A stretch of DNA of 64,000 nt from Kalaharituber pfeilii (taxonomy: Eukaryota; Ascomycota; Pezizomycetes; Pezizales; Pezizaceae), in assembly GCA_015179045.1 (NCBI GenBank), contig WHUZ01000078.1, positions 186,001-250,000 of the forward strand, written 5' to 3'. Below, piece by piece: positions 11,121-21,800 of the stretch (position 1 is its first letter; each line of letters starts with the position of its first letter). Both the position numbers and the translations under genes were made by a program. The notes under the pieces are model-generated. The model saw nothing but the letters and a program-made list of their open reading frames with translations. It did not search any database and was not told the origin of the DNA.

Positions 11121-12627
11121 CATCATCTCCAGTACATCGCCCGGCGACAACCACTTTGACAGGACGAGCACTTGGAAGCCACTCCGCAAATACAACGTCG
11201 CCCCAGCGAAACCTACATAGATCGAAAGTGCTCAGTGCGCTGAGTCTTTTGATCTAATTTTCATTCCAAAATACCCAACTCCTCAAGTTTCCCCCTTGGG
11301 GTGAGGTTTCGAGGACATATTCAGCTCCCCACTTCGTTGCCAGTACACCAACATCCCTGACTTCTTGGCACTGCCACCATGGATCGGACCAATAGATTCA
11401 TGGCATTGGGCAGCCCAGCACCAAAAAACATACCCGCAGGTGCCAAAATAACTCTGGCCAGAAGTACCCGTCTCGAGGCCTCACTATACAAGTCTATTAG
11501 CGAACGACTTGGTGGAGTCAACATGACCTATATACTTGAAGCAGTGAGAGAAGTCATTGCCCACATTGACCAATGTATAGAAGACCAAATGACAAGACCA
11601 AACTTCGAACCAACGGACAGGTTCCTGGAGGAACTCCGAGTCTTACACCGGTATACCAACGTCCTTGCAACAAGGGTAGGAGGGTACACATGTACAGACC
11701 GGCATGCAGATATTGTGAAGCATGACTCCAAGGAAAGGGAAACACAAACCGAACCAGAGATACCACCACGGCTGTCATATGCAGCAATTATCTCTCAAAA
11801 CATTCCACCAACACCACTGGCCCCTAAAAAGTCTTCCACCCCCTCAGCGCAACCATTAATGAAGGGCAAGAAGGTACCCACGGCCCCCATTCCAACAAAT
11901 GGGCAGTCTTCGAAGCCCTCAAAAGCTTCGGAGAAGGCTACAGAAAAGATGACACCTCCCATCTCCATACAAAACCAAAAATTACCTCCCACGCAAGAAG
12001 TCAACAAACCACAGACCGGGAAGCGACAGTTGAGCCTGCCTCAGTCCGGTCGCGCAATTGTGGTACATGGAATTGCAACAACCAAAAAGCTGGGAAAGGT
12101 TAGGGACTGGATGGAGAAGGCGAACCCATGGATGGGGAGTATAGTTGCAGCCCGATGGTTGTTGAAGAAGGAGAGGAGGGAAGGGAAGAAGACCAGCTCG
12201 GTCGTAATCTACCTAAAAGGGGAGGTAGAGTCGGATGGTCAAAAACTAGCGAAGGTAAGGTTGTCTGGGAGATGGCTACACTCGGAATTGTACGAGTGGA
12301 ATAGAGTGGGTACAAGGGAGAAGGGGAAGGAGCGAGATGACAGGATGGACATGGATGAAGCAGTGGTAGAGGAGAAGGAAGAGTGCTCCGACAGATGCGA
12401 AGGGAGGATCATCTGCGGTAACCTCTTTAGCTACGAAATCAACTGCCCAAGACATGGACGTTCTTACATCACGCCATTTCGTTGATGTCATATCAGGGGA
12501 CGTGTTTGTATGTAGTTGCATAGGTGCCTGTCTCCGGGCCATAAGGACTTCGGTCCAGGGACCCTGCCATGGCGAACAGCTGCAAGCGGGGTTACGTGAA
12601 ATAAAAAAAAAAAAAAAAAAAAAAAAA
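11121..12627 (+). mobile_element. ORF1-only retroelement, tail C, apparently full length
   Basis: This 1507-bp insertion is in patatin copy 1 with target duplication AAGCGCTGGAGGC at 11108-11120 and 12628-12640. It has a 5' leader, a single ORF1 (11379-12485), a short 3' UTR with the tail-C block (GGGACCCTGCCATGGCGAAC then AAGCGGGGTTACGTGA) and poly(A). No reverse transcriptase is present. It resembles mammalian HAL1 in organisation: a LINE derivative that keeps ORF1 and relies on an autonomous partner. The leader matches that of the tail-A element at 13810. Confidence 0.88.
11379..12485 (+). CDS. LINE-type ORF1 protein (368 aa)
   Basis: The intact 368-aa ORF starts MDRTNRFMAL. The N-terminal ~110 residues are predicted helical and contain NMTYILEAVREVIAHIDQC. 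Residues ~110-220 are a Pro/Ser/Lys-rich linker. Residues ~225-305 form a conserved block (GRAIVVHGIAT, KVRDWMEKAN, GKKTSSVVIYLKG, LSGRWLHSELY) also present in three other elements of this window. By position and composition it is a nucleic-acid-binding ORF1/Gag-like protein. The fold was not established. The acidic tail ends in a short Cys-containing segment. The ORF is open and could be translated, which is unusual for a retro-copy without ORF2. Confidence 0.75.
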   Translation: MDRTNRFMALGSPAPKNIPAGAKITLARSTRLEASLYKSISERLGGVNMTYILEAVREVIAHIDQCIEDQMTRPNFEPTDRFLEELRVLHRYTNVLATRVGGYTCTDRHADIVKHDSKERETQTEPEIPPRLSYAAIISQNIPPTPLAPKKSSTPSAQPLMKGKKVPTAPIPTNGQSSKPSKASEKATEKMTPPISIQNQKLPPTQEVNKPQTGKRQLSLPQSGRAIVVHGIATTKKLGKVRDWMEKANPWMGSIVAARWLLKKERREGKKTSSVVIYLKGEVESDGQKLAKVRLSGRWLHSELYEWNRVGTREKGKERDDRMDMDEAVVEEKEECSDRCEGRIICGNLFSYEINCPRHGRSYITPFR

Positions 12628-13748
12628 AAGCGCTGGAGGCATTGTTGCACTAGCGTTAGGTCATGCCCACATGTCAATCGAATAGTGCATCTAGCTTTTT
12701 CAAGAACTCTCCATAAAGGCATTCTCTAAGAGGATTGGAGCTAGCATTCCTGGTTTAGGGTTGCTAGTGGAAGCTCACCACCACAGCCAGCTCCGGAGCT
12801 CCAGTTTAAAGAATGTGCTTAAAACTGCTCTTGGGGAGCGCAGGATGTTTGGTGATGGAGAGACCCTCTCTGCGGAAATAGGAAGCAAAGAGAGCAAGGT
12901 TGGAGTCACATTAACTGCTTCATCGGGTTATCCCTCTCTTGTGACTTCCTACAATAGAGAGGACCTCGAAACCACGCGTAAATACCCAAAACATTACAGC
13001 ACGGTCCTGAGCTCGAGCCAAGCTAAAAGAGTTACTGTTATTTTTGGTAGAAGGATTGCACCGAATCGAAAGACCCAACATTGGAATGGTCAGAAACAAT
13101 AAGTGTTACGGATTCCTTCGTGGAGAAAGCAAGGAGACAGAACTAAAGGCCTGGGAAGCGTGAGTGTACTTGAATGTCCTCCGAAAAGTCATGGCAGTGT
13201 CCCTGCATGCTGACACTTGTACATGTCATCTCCAGTGCCCTTGCCACTACGGCCGCACCACGATGCTTCAAGCCATTTCACCAGAGGGCTTAGAAAGAAA
13301 TACACAATCATGCACAGCAAGAGCAGGCGTCTGGGGGCATTTGCGTCACCTGAAGTTAATAATCGGCTGGCAAATAAGGCATCAACTCAATTCACACAGA
13401 ATGTGGACAGAATTCATGGATAGTCTAGCCCAAAACCCTGTCAAATTTGAGGATGGAGTTCCTGAGCTTCATGAGGTTGCGCAGTTCACAAAGCTTCAAA
13501 CGAGAGTAGTGGAGCACTTTGCAGATCCACGCAATGGGGAACAGCTTCAGTTGATTGCGGCGCAGCTGGTTGCTTCTTTATTTTACTTTAACGAAGAGCG
13601 TACTGATGCACCGACACAGGATAATGGCAGCTTTCTAGTACGCGGTGAGTATCCATATGGAAAATAAGTCTCTTCCATTGTTAACAATAGTACAATTCAT
13701 AGGCATAATCTTTTGCCGGTTGGAGCCAGGTTCCACAGCCCTGACGCA

Positions 13749-14947
13749 CAACAACCAACTTTTTTTTTTCATTTTTTTTTTTCACGTGACCCCGCTTGTA
13801 GCTGTTCGACAACAACCACCTCAGGACGAGCGTTTGGAGGCGACTCCACAACCACAACGTCCCCCCCAGCGAAAACTACATAGATCGAAAGCTCTCAGCG
13901 AGCTGAGTCTTCTGGTCTAATTTTTATTCCCAAATACCCGACACTGCGGTTCAGCTCACCACCTCATTGCCAACACATCAACCACACCACCCCGGCGCCA
14001 AGCTCCAATAGACATCCGCGGATAACGACGATTTAGCCAATAAGATGCCTCCAAAAGACAAGAAGACAAAGAAGACCGTCCCCGCCCCGCCGCCTCCCCC
14101 TCCCCCGCCGCCGACTCGAGACGTCCTATCACCGGACGGAGCCGGCGGAACCAACACCCGAAGCCATCGGCTTCAACTTCTACATCCTACTCTCAGAGGA
14201 ACCCTCGTCTGAGGCCCCAGCCCCGGACCCCGTAGCCAACACACCGCCGGCCCCGGCTACGACCAAAACGAGAAAGAGAAAAGGCAAAACGGCGTCAGCG
14301 CACCCATATGCCTTCAACGAAGACTTGATGAGGCGGAGGCAAGGAAGATAGCCTCCACAACACCGGTCGAAACATCATCAAGCCACGCCAACAACACTCA
14401 TGTCGGCAACACCGCGACAAACCCATCAACCCCCGCGCCCACCCCCACCCCCACACCAACCCCAAGACCATACCCCCTCGAACCCAAAGAGCCAAGCCCC
14501 CCACGCACCCATCCACCCCCGGTGCCACCACTTCTAAATTCGGCATCGTGGTCCACGGGATAGCCCTGAGGAGGACCTCGGGAACGTCCGGAGATGGCTG
14601 GAAGCAGCAAATAAAGACATAGGAAAGATTACGGGGATCAGATGGCTGAGGAACAAGAGCACGCTGAACGAGGAGGGAAAAAAGACAAGTTCGGTAGTGG
14701 TACACTTGGAGGACATGGTGGAAGTAGAGCAGGTGAGACTGGGAGGAAGATGGCTGAGATCATGCCGATATGAGTGGGACAGAGGACGGAAATAGGACGC
14801 TCCCCGCATCGGCCCATCCATAACACCAGTGAGACCTGTGGGTTCTATGTATTTAGCGATTTTGTGATTTTTCTCTTCGTAAATAAACTCTCGCCATAGC
14901 CCGTAGGGCGGCATGCGAGTAATGAAATGAAAAAAAAAAAAAAAAAA
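13749..14947 (+). mobile_element. ORF1-only retroelement, tail A, degraded
   Basis: This insertion in the last patatin exon of copy 1 has target duplication GCCCTGACGCA (13738-13748) and GCCCTGTCGCA (14948-14958). It has a leader homologous to that of 11121-12627, a frameshifted ORF1 (last conserved block KKTSSVVVHLED...LGGRWLRSC at 14680-14765, stop at 14793), then tail A and poly(A). There is no ORF2. A tail-C fragment is nested at its very 5' end. Confidence 0.85.
13758..13809 (-). mobile_element. Tail-C micro-insertion nested in ORF1-only element
   Basis: Two T runs are followed by an inverted tail C (CACGTGACCCCGCTTGTAGC). It is flanked by CAACAACCA at 13749-13757 and 13810-13818. Being nested, it is younger than the tail-A element. 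Confidence 0.85.
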
Positions 14948-15157
14948 GCCCTGTCGCAGCTTTGCCAAAAGCTCAGGACACACCCAACGACTTCTGAGAT
15001 CGCCTCTTCAATCTTCATGTTCAGCCGCCACAATGTTGCAAATGAGAATGCACCATTGGTTCCTCTTCGGTCGTCGGAACCAATACCAACCGGCAGAGAA
15101 CTCTTCAAATGCGCTGTGCAGTTCAACCTGTCGAGTGTTGATAAACTGTTTGGGAAC

Positions 15158-15213
15158 CTCCGGACAGGCAGATTCTGCCTGCCGCTCCCGGACCTCATCA
15201 GATGATAAACTTT
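15158..15213 (+). repeat. MULE terminal-repeat fragment
   Basis: This stretch matches the outer end of the MULE terminal repeat at 55549 onward (core CCGGACAGGCAGATTCTGCC, then CCCGGACCTCATCAGA). The matching opposite end is not present at 15860, so the element is truncated or rearranged. Confidence 0.75.
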
Positions 15214-15859
15214 GAGAAAACCTTTTTTTCCCCCTGTTTTCATGACGCCACTGAGATTTTTCCCCTGTTCAAGTTTCGGATGATCAACTAATACTATGTC
15301 TATTCATAATATTACATAGCATTGTATGCCAATGCAATAAATCCTTAATTCTACTCATTTATAGGGAAATATGCAACCATTGAAACTTCAATATAATTGC
15401 ATATTCAATATATAGTTTCTAGTCAGATATTTTTTTTCAAGTTCGCAATAGAATATGCTATCAGAATATTATATTGAACTTTAATAATACAATTAAGAAA
15501 TAAGAACTTTATTTAATCCATTTTAATATTGTAGTTCTATGTAATATTCTCGTATTATGAACTTGAAATAAAATATGCGACTAGAATGTAAAATATATAA
15601 CCAGAATATATATAAGATATGCAACTAGATATATATAATATATACGAGAAGATATATTGTATTATATTTCAATATGCAACTACATTAAAGTTCAAAGGTT
15701 GCATATTTCACTAGAATCAATGCCTTATTGCATTGAAATGTCATGATATGTAATATTATGAATAGACTAAATAAAATAGCATTAGTTGATCATCCGAAAC
15801 TTGAACTGGGGAAAAATCTCAGTGGCGTCATGAAAACAGGGGGAAAAAAAGGTTTTCTC
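15214..15859. mobile_element. Foldback/MITE-like element
   Basis: About 110-bp inverted arms (GAGAAAACCTTTTTTTCCCC at 15214 and the complement ending 15859) enclose a very AT-rich core. The core has further inverted sequence around TTGCATAT...ATATGCAA. There is no coding capacity. It abuts the MULE-end fragment on the left and the start of the inverted duplication on the right, so it may mark a rearrangement breakpoint. Confidence 0.7.
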
Positions 15860-15884
15860 CAAGGGATACACGCCTAGTTGTGCA

Positions 15885-16255
15885 ATGTGCTCTAGGGAAG
15901 TCGGGACGCTATTTGGTTGGCCTCATTCCGGCATTGATAGAAATAGCGCGGCTCCGGGGCCTCGTTGTGATTTTAGGTATGTACAAGTATGTATCAGTAC
16001 CACAATCCACGTTGCTGCACCATAGCATAACGCTGCATTGCTCTCCTGGCTGCCCTCTACCCCAACGACTTCCTCACGCAGTTTAGTGTCAATTGCAGTT
16101 AGATAGGACGCAAGAGAGTATATATACTGATATTTTGTAATAGAAACTTCTAAGCGAGCAATGAAATCGGTTGTTACTACCTGTGTATGAGCTTTTGGTA
16201 TGCCGTAGTAGGTGCCATTGTTAGCATCAGCATCAACATTATCACCTAAAAACAA
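15885..16255 (-). pseudogene. Unidentified coding fragment, left-arm copy
   Basis: A minus-strand frame contains REEVVGVE and YGAAT blocks that are kept in the inverted partner at 35203-35510. The differences are conservative (K/E, L/V, I/L), which suggests former protein-coding sequence. I do not recognise the family. It is short and open only in part. Confidence 0.4.
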
Positions 16256-16364
16256 TAGTGCGTAGCGTACCTGAGGACTACGTAGATTTGATACCCTTTG
16301 CTGATATTGAGGGTAGATATCAGGGGATACAAATCACCGCAGCCTATGGCTGTTTCGTCGTACT

Positions 16365-16445
16365 CGCAAAGAATTGGAATGCTGCATGAATCGTATGCGC
16401 TTTTCGCCTTTCGGAATAGTGCAAGTTTGTTATGCGTTGCCTGGA
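16365..16445. repeat. Diverged MITE copy (family of 31075-31254)
   Basis: This is the reverse complement of the core of the TA-flanked MITE at 31075 and 34866 (shared GCATAACAAA and AAAGGCGAA blocks). Its terminal repeats have eroded. Confidence 0.6.
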
Positions 16446-16559
16446 ATGAGGTGCTCGGCAGGATGGATGGCAGGCTGAGCCGCTTACAACAGCATGTTCT
16501 TTGATTGGTCAGAAATCCGTGGCCAGGATCAGCAACCATCACGTCTTCACATTTATCAT

Positions 16560-17120
16560 CTGATAGTATATATGGATACGTGTTCCAATCATCAAGATCA
16601 TCTCAGCAATGTTTCGGGGAGATTACCTTTCATTGGCTGCTGTCGCACATACTCTTCGAGATGCAGGATGCTCCTCATCTCATGCCAGCTGGCTAGGATA
16701 TTGATTAGCTCCTAATATTTACCACGAGGCTGCAGAGCAGCAGGAGCCACCATACACCCTATCTATTCGAGGACAGTAGCAGTTGTTACTCAACAACACG
16801 GAATTGTTACCACTAGGTACTGCAGAAGATACGCCAGCCAAACAACGCAGGCGCCGCGAGGTACCCCTTGCCCAATCTATTAGCAAGTAATGTGAAACAC
16901 CACGAATATGTCCCTACACATTATCGCACACGCATATGTGCTTGTAGATGCGTGCGGAATGTTTGAAGTGAATCAGGATGTGGATACACGGGTGCTGAAC
17001 GTGGTGCAAAATTTTGCGGATGTATGCAGCGAAGTAGGCGGACTCCTTACCAATCAGCAGTCAAATTTGACTGCTAATAGGCGTTACGTTGGCACTGGAC
17101 GCAACCAGTCAACAGGCCAA
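16560..17120 (+). pseudogene. Unidentified gene remnant, left-arm copy
   Basis: Plus-strand frames show coding-like segments shared with the right arm (32010-32620): IIKIISAMF at about 16590, REVPLAQSI near 16860, and GMFEVNQDVDTRVL at 16960-17000. Substitutions between the arms are mostly conservative (F/Y, D/E, V/M, Q/R). In-frame stops and frame changes show it is not intact. I do not recognise the product. Confidence 0.4.
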
Positions 17121-17157
17121 TGAACGACAAAGGGGCCTACGGCACTATAGCGCCTCA

Positions 17158-17470
17158 TTTTATTTTATTTTTTATTTTTTTCATATCGTGCCGCTCTGTG
17201 GGCCATGGCGAGGTTCTAATAGATAAGGGATAGTTTAGAGAGAAGAATAACAAATTACGCATAACAAATGACACATAACAAGGCTGAGTTCTGTCTACTT
17301 CTCCAGCTGTTCCAGTAGTTTCGCGATTGATCCCATGTCCTCCTTCAGGGGTCTCACCAGACCTTCCCTTCCACCCCGCCATATTCTGTCCCTCCATGTC
17401 CGGCATTCGTCTAGCAAGTGCTTGGTGGTTTCTTCCCGTTCGCCGCACTATCGGCATTCCGGTCCGTCTG
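17158..17470 (-). mobile_element. LINE-A 3' fragment
   Basis: This is a 5'-truncated LINE reading leftward. It holds the end of the ORF2 C-terminus with a decayed C-X2-C-X8-H-X4-C knuckle (HLLDEC preserved), a 3' UTR, a mutated tail-A hairpin and a T-rich tail. The target duplication AGCGCCTCA is at 17149-17157 and 17471-17479. It is absent from the right arm, so it inserted after the duplication. Confidence 0.8.
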
Positions 17471-17739
17471 AGCGCCTCAATTAGCAATGGTACTTTCAAA
17501 TAATTGTTCCCAGCTGTTCAGTGACAACCCCTTAATCAAGTCTTCAATATTCTCCATCCATACATGCATGTGGGCGGCAGTATGCACCGAACAGTATGAG
17601 AGCTTAATAGACTCAACATTTTTGGAGGCTTTGTTCTGTAGAAAAGTCCCATTTTCACACTAGGACCTGCACAAATCTGGTTCAATTTTTCTTTTTGATC
17701 GGAGATTGGGCGCATATTCATCACATACTACTCATTTTC

Positions 17740-17805
17740 TTTCTCTCCTTTTTTTTTTTTTACTTTTTTAAATGATCATCCAACCCCGCATATGGCTGCT
17801 CATCA
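17740..17805 (-). mobile_element. Old tail-B/C insertion shared by both arms
   Basis: A T run is followed by AACCCCGCATATGGCTGCTC. The inverted partner is at about 31670-31745. Sharing between arms dates it before the duplication. Confidence 0.6.
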
Positions 17806-18141
17806 TCCCTGACATGCTACTCTGTTGGGCTACGTATGGCGAAATTGGAATCTTTCATCATGCCCCTGCTTCAGTAGCTTTACAGGGTTATTTCACCGGT
17901 GCTACAGTATTCATGAAATACGTCAGCTGGCAGTAAACACCATGAGCCATTCAGTGAGCTCGTTAGAGGTATCGCTCACAGAAGATATTTTTGGTTAAAG
18001 AACACACATCATTCATCCCACAAGTGATAAAAAGGTAAGATGTCATCGTACCTGTCATAACATAGTTCTTTATTGCTAGGTTGTCCGCATGCCGTGCGTA
18101 TGCTCTATTAATTTTTGCATAGCTGCAATGATGCTGTAAAG

Positions 18142-18205
18142 CTTTTCTTTTGCTTGTTTTTAATCTCATATAACCCCGCTTGCAACTGTTCACCATGGCA
18201 GGGCC
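18142..18205 (-). mobile_element. Tail-C micro-insertion shared by both arms
   Basis: This is a tail C in minus orientation (TAACCCCGCTTGCAACTGTT) with target duplication ATGCTGTAAAG at 18131-18141 and 18206-18216. The same insertion is in the right arm at 30862, where a tail-A copy has since landed next to it. Confidence 0.85.
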
Positions 18206-18399
18206 ATGCTGTAAAGTGGCGAGAGGTTTATCATGTAACTACCTCAGATGTGTCCTCATTCTACTGGCTATCTGCGTTGGAAACTAGTGCATGTCGATGC
18301 ATCAAAAGCTAAAATCTGTCTCTGACTTTTGCATCAAAGCATGTGCACGATTTCTGAGTTTGTCCAACGTCAACTCGACCCCCCTGCCGACTTGCGAAT

Positions 18400-18837
18400 T
18401 TAGAAACTAGGATTGCCAGGCGTATGGTGGGATATTTGCAAGGTAAGTATGGATATAGGTTAAGAGTATCGTCGTCTCCAATCTCTTTTCCATCATATCA
18501 GTTCCCCCACATATGCGACACTATTCACGTCATATTACGCGTCGACCTTTAGACCTCGAGTCCTCCTTGCGTTCACTTTCCGGCGAGATACTGCAACACT
18601 GATTACGCATCGTCAATCCGTCATTTAGATTGTCTGATTGTTTTATCCCTTGATCTACTGGCAGCCGACTCCAGTCGTTGTGGCAATCGAAAAATTAGTG
18701 TTTTGCATGGTGCTATTATGCAAGTAGAGTCTTCGCGTGAACGGACACTGATTTGAATTGTCATCTTGTGTCACTGCTAACTTATTACCTGTACATGAGT
18801 GAAGATTTCTATGATTGCAGCGATTTAGCGTACAGAC
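18400..18837 (+). promoter_or_regulatory. Upstream region of the intact patatin gene
   Basis: This non-coding flank is conserved at 9780-10085 (copy 1) and, inverted, at 29890-30230 (copy 3). A possible 5' UTR intron could end at TTGCAG just before 18820. No specific factor site is claimed. Confidence 0.5.
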
Positions 18838-21800
18838 ATGACTGGACTAGTCGATGTGAATACAGGCAAAACGGTGGATACTGAGGGCGACTCCGGGCAC
18901 ATTGATAGGACATCTGTATACAGTGGAGCTACCGCCGTCTTAGAAGATGATAACGATAACAATGACTCTTCTAGAAGCGAATCCTCTTCCTCTGAAATCT
19001 CGGATTCATCAACAGAAGACGAGGAACCGCATGATGAGCATATTCCTGCTCCTAGTGAATCCACCCAGCCGAACACATCCATCAGTGGTCCGGAGTGCTG
19101 GGAAGGATTGCAGCAGTGCCTGCAATGCGCAAGTGAAAATATTCCTGACCTATGTTGGTGTGTAAATTGTGATAGCACCTTTTGCCGGAAGTGCTGGGAT
19201 GAGCAGCTGGTCCATCGGAAGAACAAGAAGCAGGATGGAGCGGTGCATACGAAGCTCTCTCTAGAGGAAGCAGTTGTATTGGACTCCCTTCGGCGAAGTG
19301 ATCAAAACACAACGAATAGCCATGAAATCGCGCTGAAGTCGAAATGGTTCGGTGTCACCATTGACTCCAATAGTAGTAATGTCAAATTTGACATCACCGG
19401 ACGGTATCTAGAGCTTTCCATGACGAATACAGCTCTAAACCAACAAAAGAATTTCCCAGCTTTGGTAAGCTTTGTTGGGGAGACAGGCGCGGGAAAGAGC
19501 TCACTGATAAACGGTTTGGTGAAGGTACTGTCACCCTACCCTTGAACCGCTGGTCGGACTTCTCGTAGATGTTTACCTTTTACTTACCATTTCCGATTGT
19601 GCACAAGCAAGATCACGAGTGGTGGAAAACATGACTTTGAGACACCTGTAGTGGGCGAGGCGGAGCATGCGCACCTCCCAACAAGCAGTGATGTTCATGT
19701 ATTCATCGATCCAAAATCTCGAGGCTCCGAAAGGCCAATTATTTATGCAGATTGTGAAGGTTTGCATGGTGGAAACCAAGCACCACAAGCAATTATCCAA
19801 ATTCAGGAAGCAAAGAAACAATATAGGAAGCGCGGTTTAAGGGCCCAAGGCCGGCGACTTCGAAGCCTTCGAATTGCCAATCTCAGGCGGGAACAACGTT
19901 GCCGCGGCTGGGTTGTCACAGAGTTCTACCCTAAAATCCTTTTTACGTTAAGTGAAGTTGTTTGTTACGTTACAAGGAATTTGCGGTAAGTTTATTACGA
20001 TGAAGGCAAAGCAAACAGTAGCCCCCACTGATGAGAAATTTAGAACTTTCGAAGTGATTATTGAGAAGCTGTTGACATGGGCAGAGGGGGCAATTGAATC
20101 CTCAGTAAATCAAGTACTCCCAATTGCTCTGATTGTTGTCAATTCTCTTGAACTCGATGTAAGTAGATTCTGTTACGATCTGCCTTGGTAATACGCACAG
20201 TTGTGGCAATTAGATTGACAGTTGAACCATCTGGGTAGGAACAATCCGGAGACTGGTATGAACCTAGTGTGACGGAAACGCTTATGGCGAACTACAATGA
20301 TTTATCCCAGAACCCTCAACTTCGGTCGCTAGCAGAGAGATGGAAACAGCTCCGGGAGAAGCCTGTCTCCACCTTGCAAGAACTTGTTCAATGTTATTAC
20401 ACAGATATAAAGGTAGTCTGCATTCCGCACCACAAAATCGCACCAGGACAACTAGTCTTGAAACAATATGAATCCCTTTATAAGGAAATCACTGAAGCTA
20501 CTAAAAGGACAAGAGTAGTGCGTGCTAATTCTGGCCATTTGTGGAACTGGAATGACCTGGGGCGATATATTGACTACGTTTTTAATCATTTCTCGCAAAA
20601 CCCTACCGATATACCTTTCAACTTCCTGGATGCAGCATTTGTGTACAACCCAGTTCATTCCCACTTTCACATTCATATCCAAAGAGCAGGAATTCGTCTG
20701 AAACGTTTCAAGGGAGAGGGTACATATGATGTTTTCAAAACCCTGGTTCCGCTAATTGGTTCAAGTATCCTGTTGGATACCCGCCGGCAGTCATTGCCAA
20801 GAAGTAAGAGTTCCTCTTTTATACATCATCTCGGAGCTTGTTCTCGAGTAATAAAGAAAGCAGGCTAATATGTACTTGGGCTTGATAGACGACGCAAGGA
20901 AGGTAGTTGCAGGCTACGAGCCCCATCTGCGGCAAGCATATAAGGCTTTCTATGATGAACATTGGCCATGCGACTTCCGGCACACAAAAGGGCGGTGCGT
21001 CAACGTCAGAAAGAAACATCAGAAAGGGCATCAGCTTGAGAATGGAAAGATTATAGCTGGAGGTTATATTGAAGCTGAATCCAATCAAAATATTGGAGAG
21101 AATTTATTCGTAGAGGAGGTTCGAAAATATGTTGAGGAGCATCTTAAAAAGATCAAATCAAGGTATAAGCAATCTCCTGGCACATCTGGCACTTCTACAG
21201 ACATTGCCAAGTTAACAACATGCATGCTGACCTTCAAGAATAGGTCAGAAGCAGCATTATATCGGCGTAAGCTGTTCAAAGATGATCCCAGCTTGAACAT
21301 GTTGGATTTTGAATGTCCGAGTACCATTTGTGCGCGAGAACGTAGCTTCATGAGAGGTCGGCCACGTTCCGCACTCGGAGTGCTGATGCCGTCCCAAAGG
21401 TTGATAACCAGTAGTCTCGAAACTTCCAACACGCTCTCGCCAGGTTGTTTCACTGCTCCCTCTGGCCCCTTTATGCATCTAACCTGCTTCGGTTGCCTCT
21501 TCTCAATACCCCAACAACTCCTCACATGTGGTCATCTGCTCTGCAATGATTGTGTTGACGATTATGGAGAAAAGGAGAGCATTGAAAGTCATAAATTAAC
21601 AGGCAACCCCAGATTCAATATCCTTCTGTGCTGCCCCTTCTGCATACATCAAGACGCAACACAAGCAAAGTGCACATGGATAATTACACGAGAACCAATT
21701 CAAGCAGCTCCAAGAGTATTATCTCTAGATGGGTGAGTTAGGCCTTTGTGGTCTCTAGATAGATAGGCGGCTTCACTAATATAAGTATATACGGCAGGGG

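Larger units (their letters stand above)
10342..15157 (+). pseudogene. Patatin copy 1: RING-patatin remnant lacking the GTPase half
   Basis: This is a decayed copy of the 18838-23697 gene in the same orientation. It begins at the equivalent of residue ~689 of the intact protein, in the linker before the RING (10342). It continues through a frameshifted RING region (about 10350-10860) and the GGIRAILQLK equivalent near 10935-10970. The patatin body resumes at 12641, and the C-terminal segment is at 13690-13737 and 14959-15157. The exons for the N-terminus, B-box and GTPase are absent. An in-frame stop lies in the segment after the nucleophile (12688-12700). About 150 bp carrying the catalytic Asp motif (DGG) is deleted near 13282. 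Two ORF1-only retroelements (11121-12627 and 13749-14947) interrupt it. The 3' end is replaced by a MULE-type terminal repeat at 15158. It is non-functional. Confidence 0.88.

Noticed and set aside
16298..16504. Plus-strand ORF with a plausible-looking protein sequence in the left arm
   Set aside because: Its central part is the reverse complement of the MITE core also found at 31075 and 34866, so the open frame is incidental.
19952..20040. Coding sequence LFVTLQGICGKFITMKAK between the two GTPase exons
   Set aside because: It is the intron read through in another frame. Splicing 19986-20043 gives the continuous, family-like YVTRN-LR-TFEVIIEKLL junction.
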